Made by a program: the position numbers and the translations under genes. From assembly GCA_017528345.1 (NCBI GenBank), contig JAFXOX010000078.1, positions 1-64,000 on the forward strand: a stretch of DNA of 64,000 nt, given 5' to 3'. Below the pieces are notes generated by a model. The model saw only the letters and a program-made list of their open reading frames with translations, did not search any database and was not told the origin of the DNA. Source of the DNA: Desulfovibrio sp. (lineage in GTDB: Bacteria > Desulfobacterota > Desulfovibrionia > Desulfovibrionales > Desulfovibrionaceae). Each line of letters begins with the position of its first letter. The first letter of the stretch is position 1. This document shows positions 52,477 to 61,647 of this stretch, in pieces.

Positions 52477-54000
52477 ATGAAACGCTTGAGCTTTCTTCTG
52501 GCCCCCCTGCTTGTCTGCGGCTGTGTGCTGCATAAAAGCCATGACGCCTCATTCGACGGTCTTTCCGACGACTACGGCGGTGATGCCACCGTTTTTGCCT
52601 CACGTGTTGTTGATGAGCTGGGGCTTCGCTATGCCCCGGCCAGAACCAATGTCAGCCTGAGCCGCGCACCGGGCGTCTTTGGTGATGCCCTCGAACAGGA
52701 ACTGCGCAAGCGTGGTTTCGGGCTTTCTCCCGACAGTGGTCTGGGTCTCGTCTATCATATTGATATTGTTGACGATTCTCAGCCCGTTATGGGCTATGTC
52801 CAGGTAAAGACAAGCGACGGCAGAATTTTCAGTTTCTCACGTGAGATCTTCAAAGGCACAGCCCCAAAGGATCCCGTGCCTGATACCTCAAGCGTCAGCG
52901 AACGCAGTCTTCCTCCGTCTGAGCCATATCCGCCCATGCAGAAAGCCGATGAAGGTGAAACCCTCACTCGCGGCGGCACTGCCAAACAGATTGCCAGACG
53001 CTACAAGATTCCCGTCGACAAATTCTGCGCCTGGAACAACGTGACCCCTCAGACCAGGCTTCCCAAAGGCGTCACGGTCTATCTGCACGAGCCGGTCGGT
53101 TTTGTGGATACTGCCGCACTTTCCACTCCTGCTTCGACTCCCGTTTCAACGGCTGTGTCTGAGAAGAAAGTGGAACCAGCTCCTGTGCCCCCGAAGAAGA
53201 ATCCTGAACCCGTTAAAGAGTCGGCAAAAAGCAAAGCTAAGACTGATGAAATACCGGCCACAAAACCAGCTTCAGTTCCGGCTCCGACACCGGCTCCTGA
53301 GCCTCAGAAGATTGATACCGGCACCATGAATCTTGCCGCAAACACCAAAGGGACAAGCAGTGTCAATCAGAACGGTGCCAGAACCTATACGGTCAAGAAA
53401 CCCACCAAGGCCGGAAAGCTTGCCGACCGCCTTGGTCTCAGGCGTCGGGATTTCTTTGACTGGAATAATTTCGGAGCCAACGCCGAACTCGGCGAAGGTT
53501 ATGTCGTCTTTGTGAGCAAGCCTGATCCCGGAACCATTCCGGTTGCTCAGGGAAATTCTACGCCTCCCCTGCCCGCACCGATGGAGGCGAAGTCGCCCAA
53601 GAGTGGTTCTTCGGTGACAACACCGCAGCCGTCGGCAACCGCTTCGACGCCTCTTACCGGAACCCCGGCTGCGGTGACAACTTCTGCACCTCTGCCCGTC
53701 GAGGACATGAGCGCAAAGAACAACCCTCTCTTCAGTGTTGCGCCCACTGATTACGCCAAGTCCTGGGAGATTCTCGGCGGCACCATGCTCAAGACCAATA
53801 TGGAAAACTGGGCGGCTCTTGCCGGCTACTCACTCGTCTGGAATCCGGCAAATGACTACGAGCTGCGCAGCAGCGCAACCTTTTACGGAGACTACATTCA
53901 GGCCATGAAGGAATTCTTCGCACAGCTTCAGGCAAGCGGCCTTGCCCTTCGCGTGAACATCTATCAGGGCAATCACGTCACTGAAATCTCAGACAATTAA
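52477..54000 (+). CDS. TcpQ/PilL-like lipoprotein with LysM-like repeats
   Basis: Pilus-assembly lipoprotein of 507 aa. The signal ends in LLVCGC, so it is probably acylated on Cys. Two LysM-like segments (IARRYKIPVDKFCAWNN and LADRLGLRRRDFFDWNN) suggest peptidoglycan binding; they are separated by Pro/Ser/Thr-rich linkers. The last 85 residues, WEILGGTMLKTNMENW to the end, match the TcpQ domain that in type IVb pili stabilises the secretin. In IncI plasmids the pil cluster begins with PilL, the likely equivalent. Followed by pilN after 8 nt. Confidence 0.8.
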   Translation: MKRLSFLLAPLLVCGCVLHKSHDASFDGLSDDYGGDATVFASRVVDELGLRYAPARTNVSLSRAPGVFGDALEQELRKRGFGLSPDSGLGLVYHIDIVDDSQPVMGYVQVKTSDGRIFSFSREIFKGTAPKDPVPDTSSVSERSLPPSEPYPPMQKADEGETLTRGGTAKQIARRYKIPVDKFCAWNNVTPQTRLPKGVTVYLHEPVGFVDTAALSTPASTPVSTAVSEKKVEPAPVPPKKNPEPVKESAKSKAKTDEIPATKPASVPAPTPAPEPQKIDTGTMNLAANTKGTSSVNQNGARTYTVKKPTKAGKLADRLGLRRRDFFDWNNFGANAELGEGYVVFVSKPDPGTIPVAQGNSTPPLPAPMEAKSPKSGSSVTTPQPSATASTPLTGTPAAVTTSAPLPVEDMSAKNNPLFSVAPTDYAKSWEILGGTMLKTNMENWAALAGYSLVWNPANDYELRSSATFYGDYIQAMKEFFAQLQASGLALRVNIYQGNHVTEISDN

Positions 54001-54008
54001 GGACAAAG

Positions 54009-55508
54009 ATGATGTCGTTCAAACATGTTCCCCTGCTCTGCCTGACTCTGCTCTTTGCCATGCTCTGCGCGTGCGCGGAAAAAGGCATTCCGACGGAAGA
54101 GGAAATGGATAAGAAAGCCAAAGACTTTCAGAATATTTCCAGAAGCCGCCGGGTTAATGTCCTCAGCAACAATTATCTCGGCACTCGCCCCGTGCCCATC
54201 CGTGGCGAAGAAAAAGGCCGTGCTGCTCTCCAGGGTCATGTCCTGCTCAAGATCCACGGCGACATCAATGCCATCTGCGCATCCCTGGGTGCCGTCACCC
54301 CCCTGAATGTTCAGGCCGGAAGCGGAACGCAGAGCAAGACCGAAGCTGTCTCCATTTCCTACGAAGGCCCCCTGGAAGGCCTCCTTGAACAGATAGCTCA
54401 GTCAACAGGCTTTGGCTGGGAATACGACGAAAGAAGCAAGACCATCACCTTCTCCCGGCTCGTTGTTCGCACCTTCACGATCCTGAGTGCTCCGGGCGTG
54501 CGAAAGTTTGAGGACAACATCACGAACAAGTCCAAAGAATCAACGTCATCCAGTTCAAGCGGCAACAGCAATGTCGGCTCAACCGTGCAGACGGCTGACA
54601 CCGAGTCTCAGACGGCACAGTCAAACTCATCGTCTCTTTCCTTTGACGTGTGGGCTTCGGCTGAAAACAACATCAAAAACCTCATCTCTCAGGAAGGTAA
54701 GGTTGTCTCCAACCCCGTTGCCGGCACCATCACCGTCCGTGACAGATACCCCAATATCAAGGCCATTGAACGCTACGTCGCGGACATGAACGTGCGTCTC
54801 TCACGCCAGGTTGCCCTGACCGTCCATGTCTGGATGCTCGACATCACAAATAACGTCGACACCGGTATTGATCTCTCTGTCCTTTTCAGCTCTCCCGATG
54901 TCTCGGTTGTTGCCGGAGCACTCCAGACAGTCATGGGATCTGCCGGAACGGCTTCTGCCACCATCGTCAAGGGCAAGCTCAAGGACAGCGTGGGCATTGC
55001 CAAAGCGCTTAAGGAATGGGGAAACGCCACACAGGTGACAAGCGGAGGCGGTGTCACGCTCTCCAATCAGCCCGTGCCTATTCAGGCCATATCACGCACT
55101 GCATACCTGGCCTCGTCAAGCACAAGTCAGAGCGAATATCAGCAGACAACGACGCTCACCCCCGGCGAAGTGACCACTGGCTTTGCCATGACGCTCATTC
55201 CGCACATTCTTGAACGCCGTCGTGTCATCCTTCAGTACACCATCAACCTCAGCAAGCTTGATGACATGGTCGAATTCTCAAGCAACGATGTCACAGTTCA
55301 GCTTCCCAAAACAAGCAACAGAAGCTTTTCGCAACGATCTACGCTGCAAATGGGCGAGACTCTGATTCTTGCCGGATTCCAGCATCAGCTTCAGGATATC
55401 AATAACACCGTAGGTCTGCTCAATCTCGGTCGCAACAAGGACTACACCAAGACGATGCTCATCATCACCATCGAGACCGAAGAAGCTGGCGGCGGCACCG
55501 AAGACTAA
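54009..55508 (+). CDS. pilN: PilN-type secretin lipoprotein of thin pilus
   Basis: Outer-membrane secretin of type IVb/IncI thin pili, 499 aa. Lipobox LLCAC-like (AMLCAC) gives a lipoprotein. Typical PilN points: a RPVPIRGEEKGR-type N-region, a secretin N1-like domain, a Ser-rich linker (about residues 175-210), then the C-terminal secretin core with VTTGFAMTLIPHILERRRVILQY and MGETLILAGFQ. Length fits IncI PilN (about 550 aa). Confidence 0.9.
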   Translation: MMSFKHVPLLCLTLLFAMLCACAEKGIPTEEEMDKKAKDFQNISRSRRVNVLSNNYLGTRPVPIRGEEKGRAALQGHVLLKIHGDINAICASLGAVTPLNVQAGSGTQSKTEAVSISYEGPLEGLLEQIAQSTGFGWEYDERSKTITFSRLVVRTFTILSAPGVRKFEDNITNKSKESTSSSSSGNSNVGSTVQTADTESQTAQSNSSSLSFDVWASAENNIKNLISQEGKVVSNPVAGTITVRDRYPNIKAIERYVADMNVRLSRQVALTVHVWMLDITNNVDTGIDLSVLFSSPDVSVVAGALQTVMGSAGTASATIVKGKLKDSVGIAKALKEWGNATQVTSGGGVTLSNQPVPIQAISRTAYLASSSTSQSEYQQTTTLTPGEVTTGFAMTLIPHILERRRVILQYTINLSKLDDMVEFSSNDVTVQLPKTSNRSFSQRSTLQMGETLILAGFQHQLQDINNTVGLLNLGRNKDYTKTMLIITIETEEAGGGTED

Positions 55509-55528
55509 TTCATTCCAAGGACCGGCTC

Positions 55529-56872
55529 ATGGAACTTACAGAAATCAACGGAAAAAAATGGTGCGTCGGCTTTCGCTGGACGGAATCTCGCAGCGCACGC
55601 GAGTATTCCCATAAGAAGCTTCAGGAGGATGCCGGGGAGAAATACGACTGCTTCACAACCCGAAAGGGGCGTGTCGGCACACAGTACGGCTTTGCCATGA
55701 TCGGGCACAAATACAGCGAGTATGTGCAGTCCTTTGCGCTGGTGACAGCCCTTAAGGAACTGGAAACCGTGACTCCGGACAACAGCATCATTGATTCCAA
55801 TGTGTTCCTGGGTCTCTTCAAGCTCGTCAATACGAACGGGGATGAATTCTGGTGGATTCACGCACGCATCAACGGCGAAGTGCCGTTGATCGGAGACTCT
55901 GTCTACTATTCTCAGGAAGATGCCTTCAAGAAGCTTGCGCTCCTTGAAAAAATGACAGGCCTTTCCAAAGGCCTCTGCGTCCATCTCGAAGATCCGACGG
56001 AAAGTGCTGAATATCTCGCCCGTTTCATCAGATATGACTTCAGGGACAAATATCTGACCTCTGCCGGCAGTATCTCAAGAATCAATCAGTACATTTCTCG
56101 CGGCATGATCATCAAGGCTGCGGCTGCAGCAGTTCTCGGTCTCATTATTCTTGCGGCCTTCACCGTTCCCAAACAGATACAGCAGTATCTGGCAACGCTG
56201 ACCTATTCAGAGGCCAAAAAACAGGAATTCAGGCAGCTCCAGGAAGCCAGACAACACCCCGAAAAACTCTTCACAATGACCTGGCAGACGGCACTGCTTC
56301 CGGCTGACACGTCATACGTCTGTCTCCGGGAAATGATGACCATTCCCCTCGTCAGCAACGGCTGGGAGTTTGAAAACGCAAGCTGTGACGGCTCAAAGAT
56401 CAATATTTCCTGGCGCTTCACCGATGTGGCCAATTTTCTCAACCTTCCGGAAAACGCCGTGCTCAATACGCGTGATCTGAAAACCGCAACAAGCACAAAA
56501 GCCATCAAGCTTGATCCGTCCGAAAGAACACCACGAGCTGACGGCCCCGGAACAAAATACACCATGCTCCACAAGAGCAATGAGATCATTGCCATGATGA
56601 GCGACCTAACTCAGCACACCTCAAGTCTGCTCAAACCCATTCGCTTTGATCATCCTGAAACGAGAACGCTCCTTGATCAGAAGATCACGTGTCCCTGGAG
56701 TAAGGGAACATGGGAGCTGACACAGATTCCTGATCTGCTCATGTACAGCGTGAAAGACGGAACAAGCCTCTTTGACATGGTCTCCAAAATTCCCGGCATC
56801 ACGCTGAACAACATCACTTTTAACGTCGGCCATGGCTGGACCATCAAGGGAAATATCTATGTCAAACAGTGA
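55529..56872 (+). CDS. pilO: PilO-type pilus assembly protein
   Basis: Inner-membrane protein of the pilus alignment complex, 447 aa. N-terminal cytoplasmic part with GKKWCVGFRWTES and DEFWWIHARINGEVPLIGD, a transmembrane helix around residues 191-212, then a periplasmic coiled coil and a globular end. These features and gene order match PilO of IncI (pilO2 family). Overlaps pilP. Confidence 0.85.
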   Translation: MELTEINGKKWCVGFRWTESRSAREYSHKKLQEDAGEKYDCFTTRKGRVGTQYGFAMIGHKYSEYVQSFALVTALKELETVTPDNSIIDSNVFLGLFKLVNTNGDEFWWIHARINGEVPLIGDSVYYSQEDAFKKLALLEKMTGLSKGLCVHLEDPTESAEYLARFIRYDFRDKYLTSAGSISRINQYISRGMIIKAAAAAVLGLIILAAFTVPKQIQQYLATLTYSEAKKQEFRQLQEARQHPEKLFTMTWQTALLPADTSYVCLREMMTIPLVSNGWEFENASCDGSKINISWRFTDVANFLNLPENAVLNTRDLKTATSTKAIKLDPSERTPRADGPGTKYTMLHKSNEIIAMMSDLTQHTSSLLKPIRFDHPETRTLLDQKITCPWSKGTWELTQIPDLLMYSVKDGTSLFDMVSKIPGITLNNITFNVGHGWTIKGNIYVKQ

Positions 56873-57716
56873 GAATTCAGGAAAGACATTCGTTGAAAAC
56901 GCCCTGGACAGCGCCCTCTCTATGGAGAGGACTCCTGAAGGCCCGACAGGTGACAGAACTGAGAGTTCAGGTCTGGATCTCAGGGATGCTGTTCCTGATC
57001 ACAGTCCGGCAGTATCTCCAAAACGCAAGGTTATCCGGGCCATCAAGATTGTGGGCACGCTGCTTTTCCTCGGAAGTATCGGAGCCTGTGGCTGGTTTTA
57101 CGGCTATCCCTTTGTCAAAAGCTACCTTGAGCCTAAACCCGTACCCCCGAAGATGACGCTTGAACAGTTCAGACGCCAACAGGCAGCCGAAGCCGCAAAA
57201 AACGGCGGCAAGGGCAGTTCCGGCTCTGTGTCTGCGCAACGCCCTCAGCAGAGACAGGCAAGTCAGGTTCAGGGCTTCGAAAAGCCAGAACCCCGCTACT
57301 ACAACAGTACCGGAAACCTTGGGACGTTATCCCAGCAACGCGGTCAGAGGCTTTTGCTTGAACAGAGCGTGAAGATCGCCGAACTCCAGAAGCGACTCGA
57401 AGAACTCAAGGAACCCCCGGAAATGAAGCTTGCCCCCGTGCAGCCACTCCAGCTTCCCCAGGTGGCCCCGCCTCCTCCGGCTCCTCAGGCGTCTCCGGCT
57501 CCTGAGCTTCCGGATCTCGGTGTGCCGGAAAACAGACCATCGGTAGTTTCCATTCAGGGAAGCGGCGGAAGGCTTTCCGCGACGTTCCGCACAAGCCAGG
57601 GCAAGTATGTGACCGTCAAACACGGTGGCACCTATAACGGCGGTATCGTCTTTGTCTCCAAAACAGGCGTCCAGCTCAGAAAAGACGGCAAGATTCAGAA
57701 TATCCCCTTTGAATGA
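56859..57716 (+). CDS. pilP: PilP-type pilus assembly protein
   Basis: A bitopic protein of 285 aa with one transmembrane helix near residue 60-80 (IVGTLLFLGSIGACGWF) and a periplasmic part with a coiled coil (LLLEQSVKIAELQKRLEEL), a Pro-rich stretch and a small C-terminal beta domain. ATG 56859 has AAGGGAA upstream and overlaps pilO by 14 nt. Assigned from position between pilO and pilQ plus this architecture. Confidence 0.8.
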   Translation: MSNSENSGKTFVENALDSALSMERTPEGPTGDRTESSGLDLRDAVPDHSPAVSPKRKVIRAIKIVGTLLFLGSIGACGWFYGYPFVKSYLEPKPVPPKMTLEQFRRQQAAEAAKNGGKGSSGSVSAQRPQQRQASQVQGFEKPEPRYYNSTGNLGTLSQQRGQRLLLEQSVKIAELQKRLEELKEPPEMKLAPVQPLQLPQVAPPPPAPQASPAPELPDLGVPENRPSVVSIQGSGGRLSATFRTSQGKYVTVKHGGTYNGGIVFVSKTGVQLRKDGKIQNIPFE

Positions 57717-57746
57717 TCTGCCAATGCATCATAAGGAGTCCAGCCC

Positions 57747-59405
57747 ATGGATGAGGAACTCACCAGTAAACTCAACGAACTGCCTGAAAATATTCGCAGT
57801 AAAATCGCCATCCGTGAACACGACAATATCATCGAAATCACGGCCAGCGAAGAACTGAAGAATGACACCAGAGCCATCAATCTTATCACGCAGATTGATG
57901 AAAATGGCGACTGCACCATTCGTTATGTCTCTCCCAGCCGTTTTGAGTCCGAATTTGCCAAATACGCATCGCGTACCGCTGTCGGTGAAAACGAAATCCA
58001 GCAGCTGGCCATCGACATGATTGCCCGTGCCTTCCATCAGGGGGCTACCGATATTCATATCGCCAACTTCGGAACCTATGCCAAAATTCGCTTCCGCATT
58101 CTTGGCATGCTCAAAGATGACCGCGAACTCGACGTGGATACCGCCGAACGCATGATCCGCACCATCTACGAACATCTTGGCGCAGCCCAGGACGCTCCGG
58201 CCTTTGACTCCATCTCCCGGCTGGACGGTCGTATCGTCAACCGCGACTACCTCCCCCAGGGCCTCTACTCGATCCGTATTCACGTCGAACCCATTGAGGC
58301 CGACGGCGTGGTCACGGGCAAAGGCACATTTATGCCGCTGCGTCTCATGCATGACAGCAGCGGTGCTTCGGGAACTCTCGAAGAGCGGCTCGCCCAGCTT
58401 GGTTACACCTCTGAGGACGTCACCATTCCCGTTGTCGGCTTTGCGACAAAAACAGCAACCGCACAGACGAGACTTTTCCGGCAGCTCGCCAACCGCACAG
58501 GCATTGTCTTTATTTCAGGCCCGACCGGTTCAGGCAAGTCAACAGCACTTTCACACTGTATGGAAGCCCTCATTGAAGAGCGCCCCACGGATAATTTCAT
58601 CTCCGTGGAAGATCCCCCGGAAAAACCCATCAGGGGCATGTACCAGATACCCGTTGTCTCCAAGGAAGGCGCAGACCGCTCCGCTGCCTACACAGACGCC
58701 ATCGCCGGTACAAACCGCGATGACCCCGACACCATCATGATCGGCGAAATCCGGTACGCTGAAGCGGCTCTTGCAACCATTGAAGCAGCTCTTTCCGGAA
58801 ACGCCGTGTGGAGCACCATTCACGCCCCGGACGCTCTTGGCATCATTCAGCGACTTGCCGTGCTTCTCCGTGACAAACTCTCTGAACCTCTGGACACCAT
58901 CTGCGACCCCATCGTGCTTTCAGGTCTGGTCTTCCAGAGACTGATTCCGAGACTCTGTCCCTACTGCAAAAAGTCCATCCTTGATGATCCGCTCGACGAT
59001 GATCTCATGAAACGCCTTGAACGCGTCATTCCCTACGAAATGATCTGGGGAACCGACGGCAAACACGAAGGACTTTTCCGACGCAACTTTGAAGGGTGCC
59101 CACATTGTCTCTCCTCTGGCCACCCGGGCCTCTACCGGCAGACCGTGGTCAGTGAAGTCATCGCCGTTGACAATATGCTGCTTTCGCTCCTTCGGGCACA
59201 CAAACCTCAGGAGGCACGCTCCTACTGGCTGACGGAACTTCACGGCATGAGCTACTTCGAGCATGCCAGACACCTCATCGTCGAAGGCATCATCGCTCCC
59301 GACATGGCCGAAGAAATGCTCTGTGTGCCCATAGACAACGACCTTTCCACATACGCGGCCAATAAAAAGGCCGGCGTTGGCCGGGTTCTTTCAGAGGCGG
59401 TTTAG
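57747..59405 (+). CDS. pilQ: PilQ, GspE/PilB-type pilus ATPase
   Basis: Secretion ATPase that powers pilus extension, 552 aa. Walker A ISGPTGSGKSTAL near residue 256, Asp box VEDPPE, Walker B-like TIMIGEIRYAEAA, His box STIHAPDA, and a four-Cys zinc site CPYC...CPHC near the C-terminus are all present. The name PilQ follows IncI usage and is not the secretin PilQ of other species. Starts 30 nt after pilP behind AAGGAG. Confidence 0.92.
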   Translation: MDEELTSKLNELPENIRSKIAIREHDNIIEITASEELKNDTRAINLITQIDENGDCTIRYVSPSRFESEFAKYASRTAVGENEIQQLAIDMIARAFHQGATDIHIANFGTYAKIRFRILGMLKDDRELDVDTAERMIRTIYEHLGAAQDAPAFDSISRLDGRIVNRDYLPQGLYSIRIHVEPIEADGVVTGKGTFMPLRLMHDSSGASGTLEERLAQLGYTSEDVTIPVVGFATKTATAQTRLFRQLANRTGIVFISGPTGSGKSTALSHCMEALIEERPTDNFISVEDPPEKPIRGMYQIPVVSKEGADRSAAYTDAIAGTNRDDPDTIMIGEIRYAEAALATIEAALSGNAVWSTIHAPDALGIIQRLAVLLRDKLSEPLDTICDPIVLSGLVFQRLIPRLCPYCKKSILDDPLDDDLMKRLERVIPYEMIWGTDGKHEGLFRRNFEGCPHCLSSGHPGLYRQTVVSEVIAVDNMLLSLLRAHKPQEARSYWLTELHGMSYFEHARHLIVEGIIAPDMAEEMLCVPIDNDLSTYAANKKAGVGRVLSEAV

Positions 59406-59407
59406 TC

Positions 59408-60460
59408 ATGACCACGACAGTACGCATCCTGTGCCTGATGTTTTTCGGCGCTGCCGAAAGACAACGGGTCTGGAACAAGCTCTCCGTCCAGATTGATAAC
59501 CGTATGAGCCTTGATGACAGTCTGGTTCAGCTCTACCGGCATGCCAAGGAAACCAAAAGCCCGTTGGAGGAAATCTACGACCACATTCTGAAAACCATTG
59601 CCCGTGGCCACACCCTTGGTGAGGCTTTGAAAAACGCCGCAACCATGGACGAAATCACGCTCATCAACTCTGCCCAGACTTCAGGCAAACTCGCTGAAGG
59701 CCTGAAATTTGCGGCCAAGGTTCTTGACGCCAAGGGAAAGATCAAGAAGGCACTGCTTGAGAACCTGACTAGCCCGATTCTCATGTTCATTGCCTGTCTG
59801 GCCATGCTGATCCTCATCAGCGTTCAGGTCATCCCTCAGCTTGCCATGGTCTCCGATCCCTCAACCTGGGAAGGCTCGAGCTGGCTGCTCTATACTATCT
59901 GCAGTTTTGTCACCTCACCCTTTGGCATAGGTTTTGGCATTTTCCTGCTTGTTGCCCTGGTTCTCATCTGCATTTCCTTCACACGCTGCACAGGGCGTCT
60001 CAGGCGTTTTCTCGACAATCATCTGCCCTGGTCCATCTACCGCATGAGCGTCGGAACCGGCTGGCTCTACACCATCTCCATCCGCATGAGTGCCGGCCAC
60101 CAGCTTGCAAAAATTCTCGAAAGCATGGCTCAGACTCCCTCACGCTATCTCAGGGAGATCGTCAACGAAATTCTCAAACACAGCCGTCACGGCGAAAACT
60201 TCGGTTTTGCCCTGACCAAGAGCGGCATGAATTTTCCCAGCAAGGAGGTCGTCGACGACCTTCAGATCTACGCATCCATGCCGGGTTTTCAGGATCAGCT
60301 GATCAAGCTTGCCGACACATGGCTCAATCAGGGCGTTGTCGAAGTCCAGAAACTTGCCAGCAAAATCGGCACAGCCGTCTATCTGATCATTATTGCCCAG
60401 ATGGCTCTTGTGTCTCTCGTTGCCAGCAATTTCCAGGACCAGGTTCAGATGGGCATGTAG
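59408..60460 (+). CDS. pilR: PilR, GspF-type pilus membrane platform protein
   Basis: Polytopic inner-membrane platform of 350 aa. Two GspF domains, the first with GHTLGEALKNAATMDEITLINSAQTSG and the second with GAG-like FGFALTKSGMNFPSKEV, surround three hydrophobic segments. Follows pilQ with 2 nt between stop and ATG. Gene order pilQ-pilR-pilS is that of IncI plasmids. Confidence 0.9.
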   Translation: MTTTVRILCLMFFGAAERQRVWNKLSVQIDNRMSLDDSLVQLYRHAKETKSPLEEIYDHILKTIARGHTLGEALKNAATMDEITLINSAQTSGKLAEGLKFAAKVLDAKGKIKKALLENLTSPILMFIACLAMLILISVQVIPQLAMVSDPSTWEGSSWLLYTICSFVTSPFGIGFGIFLLVALVLICISFTRCTGRLRRFLDNHLPWSIYRMSVGTGWLYTISIRMSAGHQLAKILESMAQTPSRYLREIVNEILKHSRHGENFGFALTKSGMNFPSKEVVDDLQIYASMPGFQDQLIKLADTWLNQGVVEVQKLASKIGTAVYLIIIAQMALVSLVASNFQDQVQMGM

Positions 60461-60578
60461 TTATGCAATCATTCCGGCATGTTCCGTACTCAGAATACGT
60501 AAGAACTCACCGGAAAGCGGCTCAGACCGCATAACCTCTTACGCGTGCTGATAAGGCCGCACAGTTAAGGAGCTTTTT

Positions 60579-61085
60579 ATGGGTCACATTTTAGGCGCAC
60601 TTGGCGGTATCCTTGTGGGTCTGATCGTGCTCGGCGGTGCCGCCGGCGGTCTGTACTCATCCTTCTCGAAATCCAACGTGGGCAGTACGGAAGAAAATCT
60701 CATTCTTACCCGTATGCAGATTCAGCAGTTCTATGCCGGCACCAACTACGAAGGACTGACCAATGAAATGGCCATCAAGGCCGGACTTTTCCCCAAGGCC
60801 TTTCTGAGAGGTACAGGCGGCAATGCTTCGGCCATCAACTCCTTCGGCGGTGCCATCACCCTTGAAGCTGACACGACAAACTCCCGTTTTTCCATCAAGC
60901 TTGATGCCATTCCTCAGGAAGAATGCGTCCAGCTTGCCCGTTTCCAGAGTGACGCCTGGGATCAGGTCGATGTCAACGGCACAACCGTCATTGAGGCCAA
61001 CACCACAAAGACGGCTGATCCCACGACAGTCAGCAATGCCTGTCAGAACAGCAAAACCAACTACATCACCTATTACGCCCGTTAA
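60579..61085 (+). CDS. pilS: PilS-type major pilin with very short leader
   Basis: Major subunit of a type IVb pilus, 168 aa. Starts MGHILGALGGILVGLIVLGG with a ribosome binding site AAGGAG; the whole hydrophobic helix is at the very N-terminus, with no charged leader of the usual 20-25 residues. An in-frame upstream extension is blocked by a stop at 60552. Processing after Gly2 or Gly6 is possible. The C-terminal globular part has two Cys (QEECVQ and SNACQN) for the D-region disulfide. A gap of 118 nt precedes it and a strong hairpin follows. Confidence 0.8.
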   Translation: MGHILGALGGILVGLIVLGGAAGGLYSSFSKSNVGSTEENLILTRMQIQQFYAGTNYEGLTNEMAIKAGLFPKAFLRGTGGNASAINSFGGAITLEADTTNSRFSIKLDAIPQEECVQLARFQSDAWDQVDVNGTTVIEANTTKTADPTTVSNACQNSKTNYITYYAR

Positions 61086-61094
61086 CAAAACGGA

Positions 61095-61125
61095 GGGCCG
61101 TGCGGCTTAACAAGTCGCACGGCCC
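61095..61125 (+). terminator. 10-bp hairpin between pilS and pilM
   Basis: GGGCCGTGCG (61095-61104) pairs perfectly with CGCACGGCCC (61116-61125) around 11 nt. No T tract follows; instead GGAG, the ribosome binding site of pilM, comes directly after. Likely protects pilS mRNA from 3' decay or lowers expression of downstream genes. Confidence 0.6.
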
Positions 61126-61135
61126 GGAGATGATT

Positions 61136-61621
61136 ATGAGAGCCATGGCCATTCTCACCTTCCTCGTGAGCCTGACAGCCTTTCTCTACCGCGACGACCA
61201 GACCGAATACCTGGATTCTCTGGCCGATGTGGTGGCCGCAAACTACGTTGCCTATCGCAATGCTTCATGGCGGTATGTCTACAATAACAAAAGCGTCTCC
61301 GGTGAAATTCCTACAACAGTCAATAATGGCGTACTCTATATCGGCGATGTGCTTCTCATCAACAATTTTCATTTTATCAATGATCGCATCTGGCATACCT
61401 ATGTCAATGACGGCGTCTGCTATATTTACGGTGCTCTTTCCATTAAGGAAATCAACGCCGCCAAAGCTAAGCTTAAGGATTCCTACGGCCTTGGCTTCGC
61501 CAATAACGGATACCTTGTGAACAACAAGGGCGGTGGCAGCATACGCTTGCCGGATTATGTGACACAGACGGCAGTACCGGCTGGTAAATACCTGTTTGTT
61601 TCTGTATCAAATCTTGATTAG
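61136..61621 (+). CDS. pilM: PilM-type pilus protein
   Basis: A 161-aa protein with a single N-terminal hydrophobic segment (MAILTFLVSLTAFLY) and a pattern AANYVAYRNASWRYV, then SGEIPTTVNNG and YIYGAL, which resembles the IncI PilM family (about 145 aa). ATG 61136 lies 7 nt after GGAG. In IncI plasmids pilM stands earlier in the cluster; here it is between pilS and pilV. Confidence 0.65.
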   Translation: MRAMAILTFLVSLTAFLYRDDQTEYLDSLADVVAANYVAYRNASWRYVYNNKSVSGEIPTTVNNGVLYIGDVLLINNFHFINDRIWHTYVNDGVCYIYGALSIKEINAAKAKLKDSYGLGFANNGYLVNNKGGGSIRLPDYVTQTAVPAGKYLFVSVSNLD

Positions 61622-61647
61622 CAGGATAACTCAGAAAGGAAATATCC

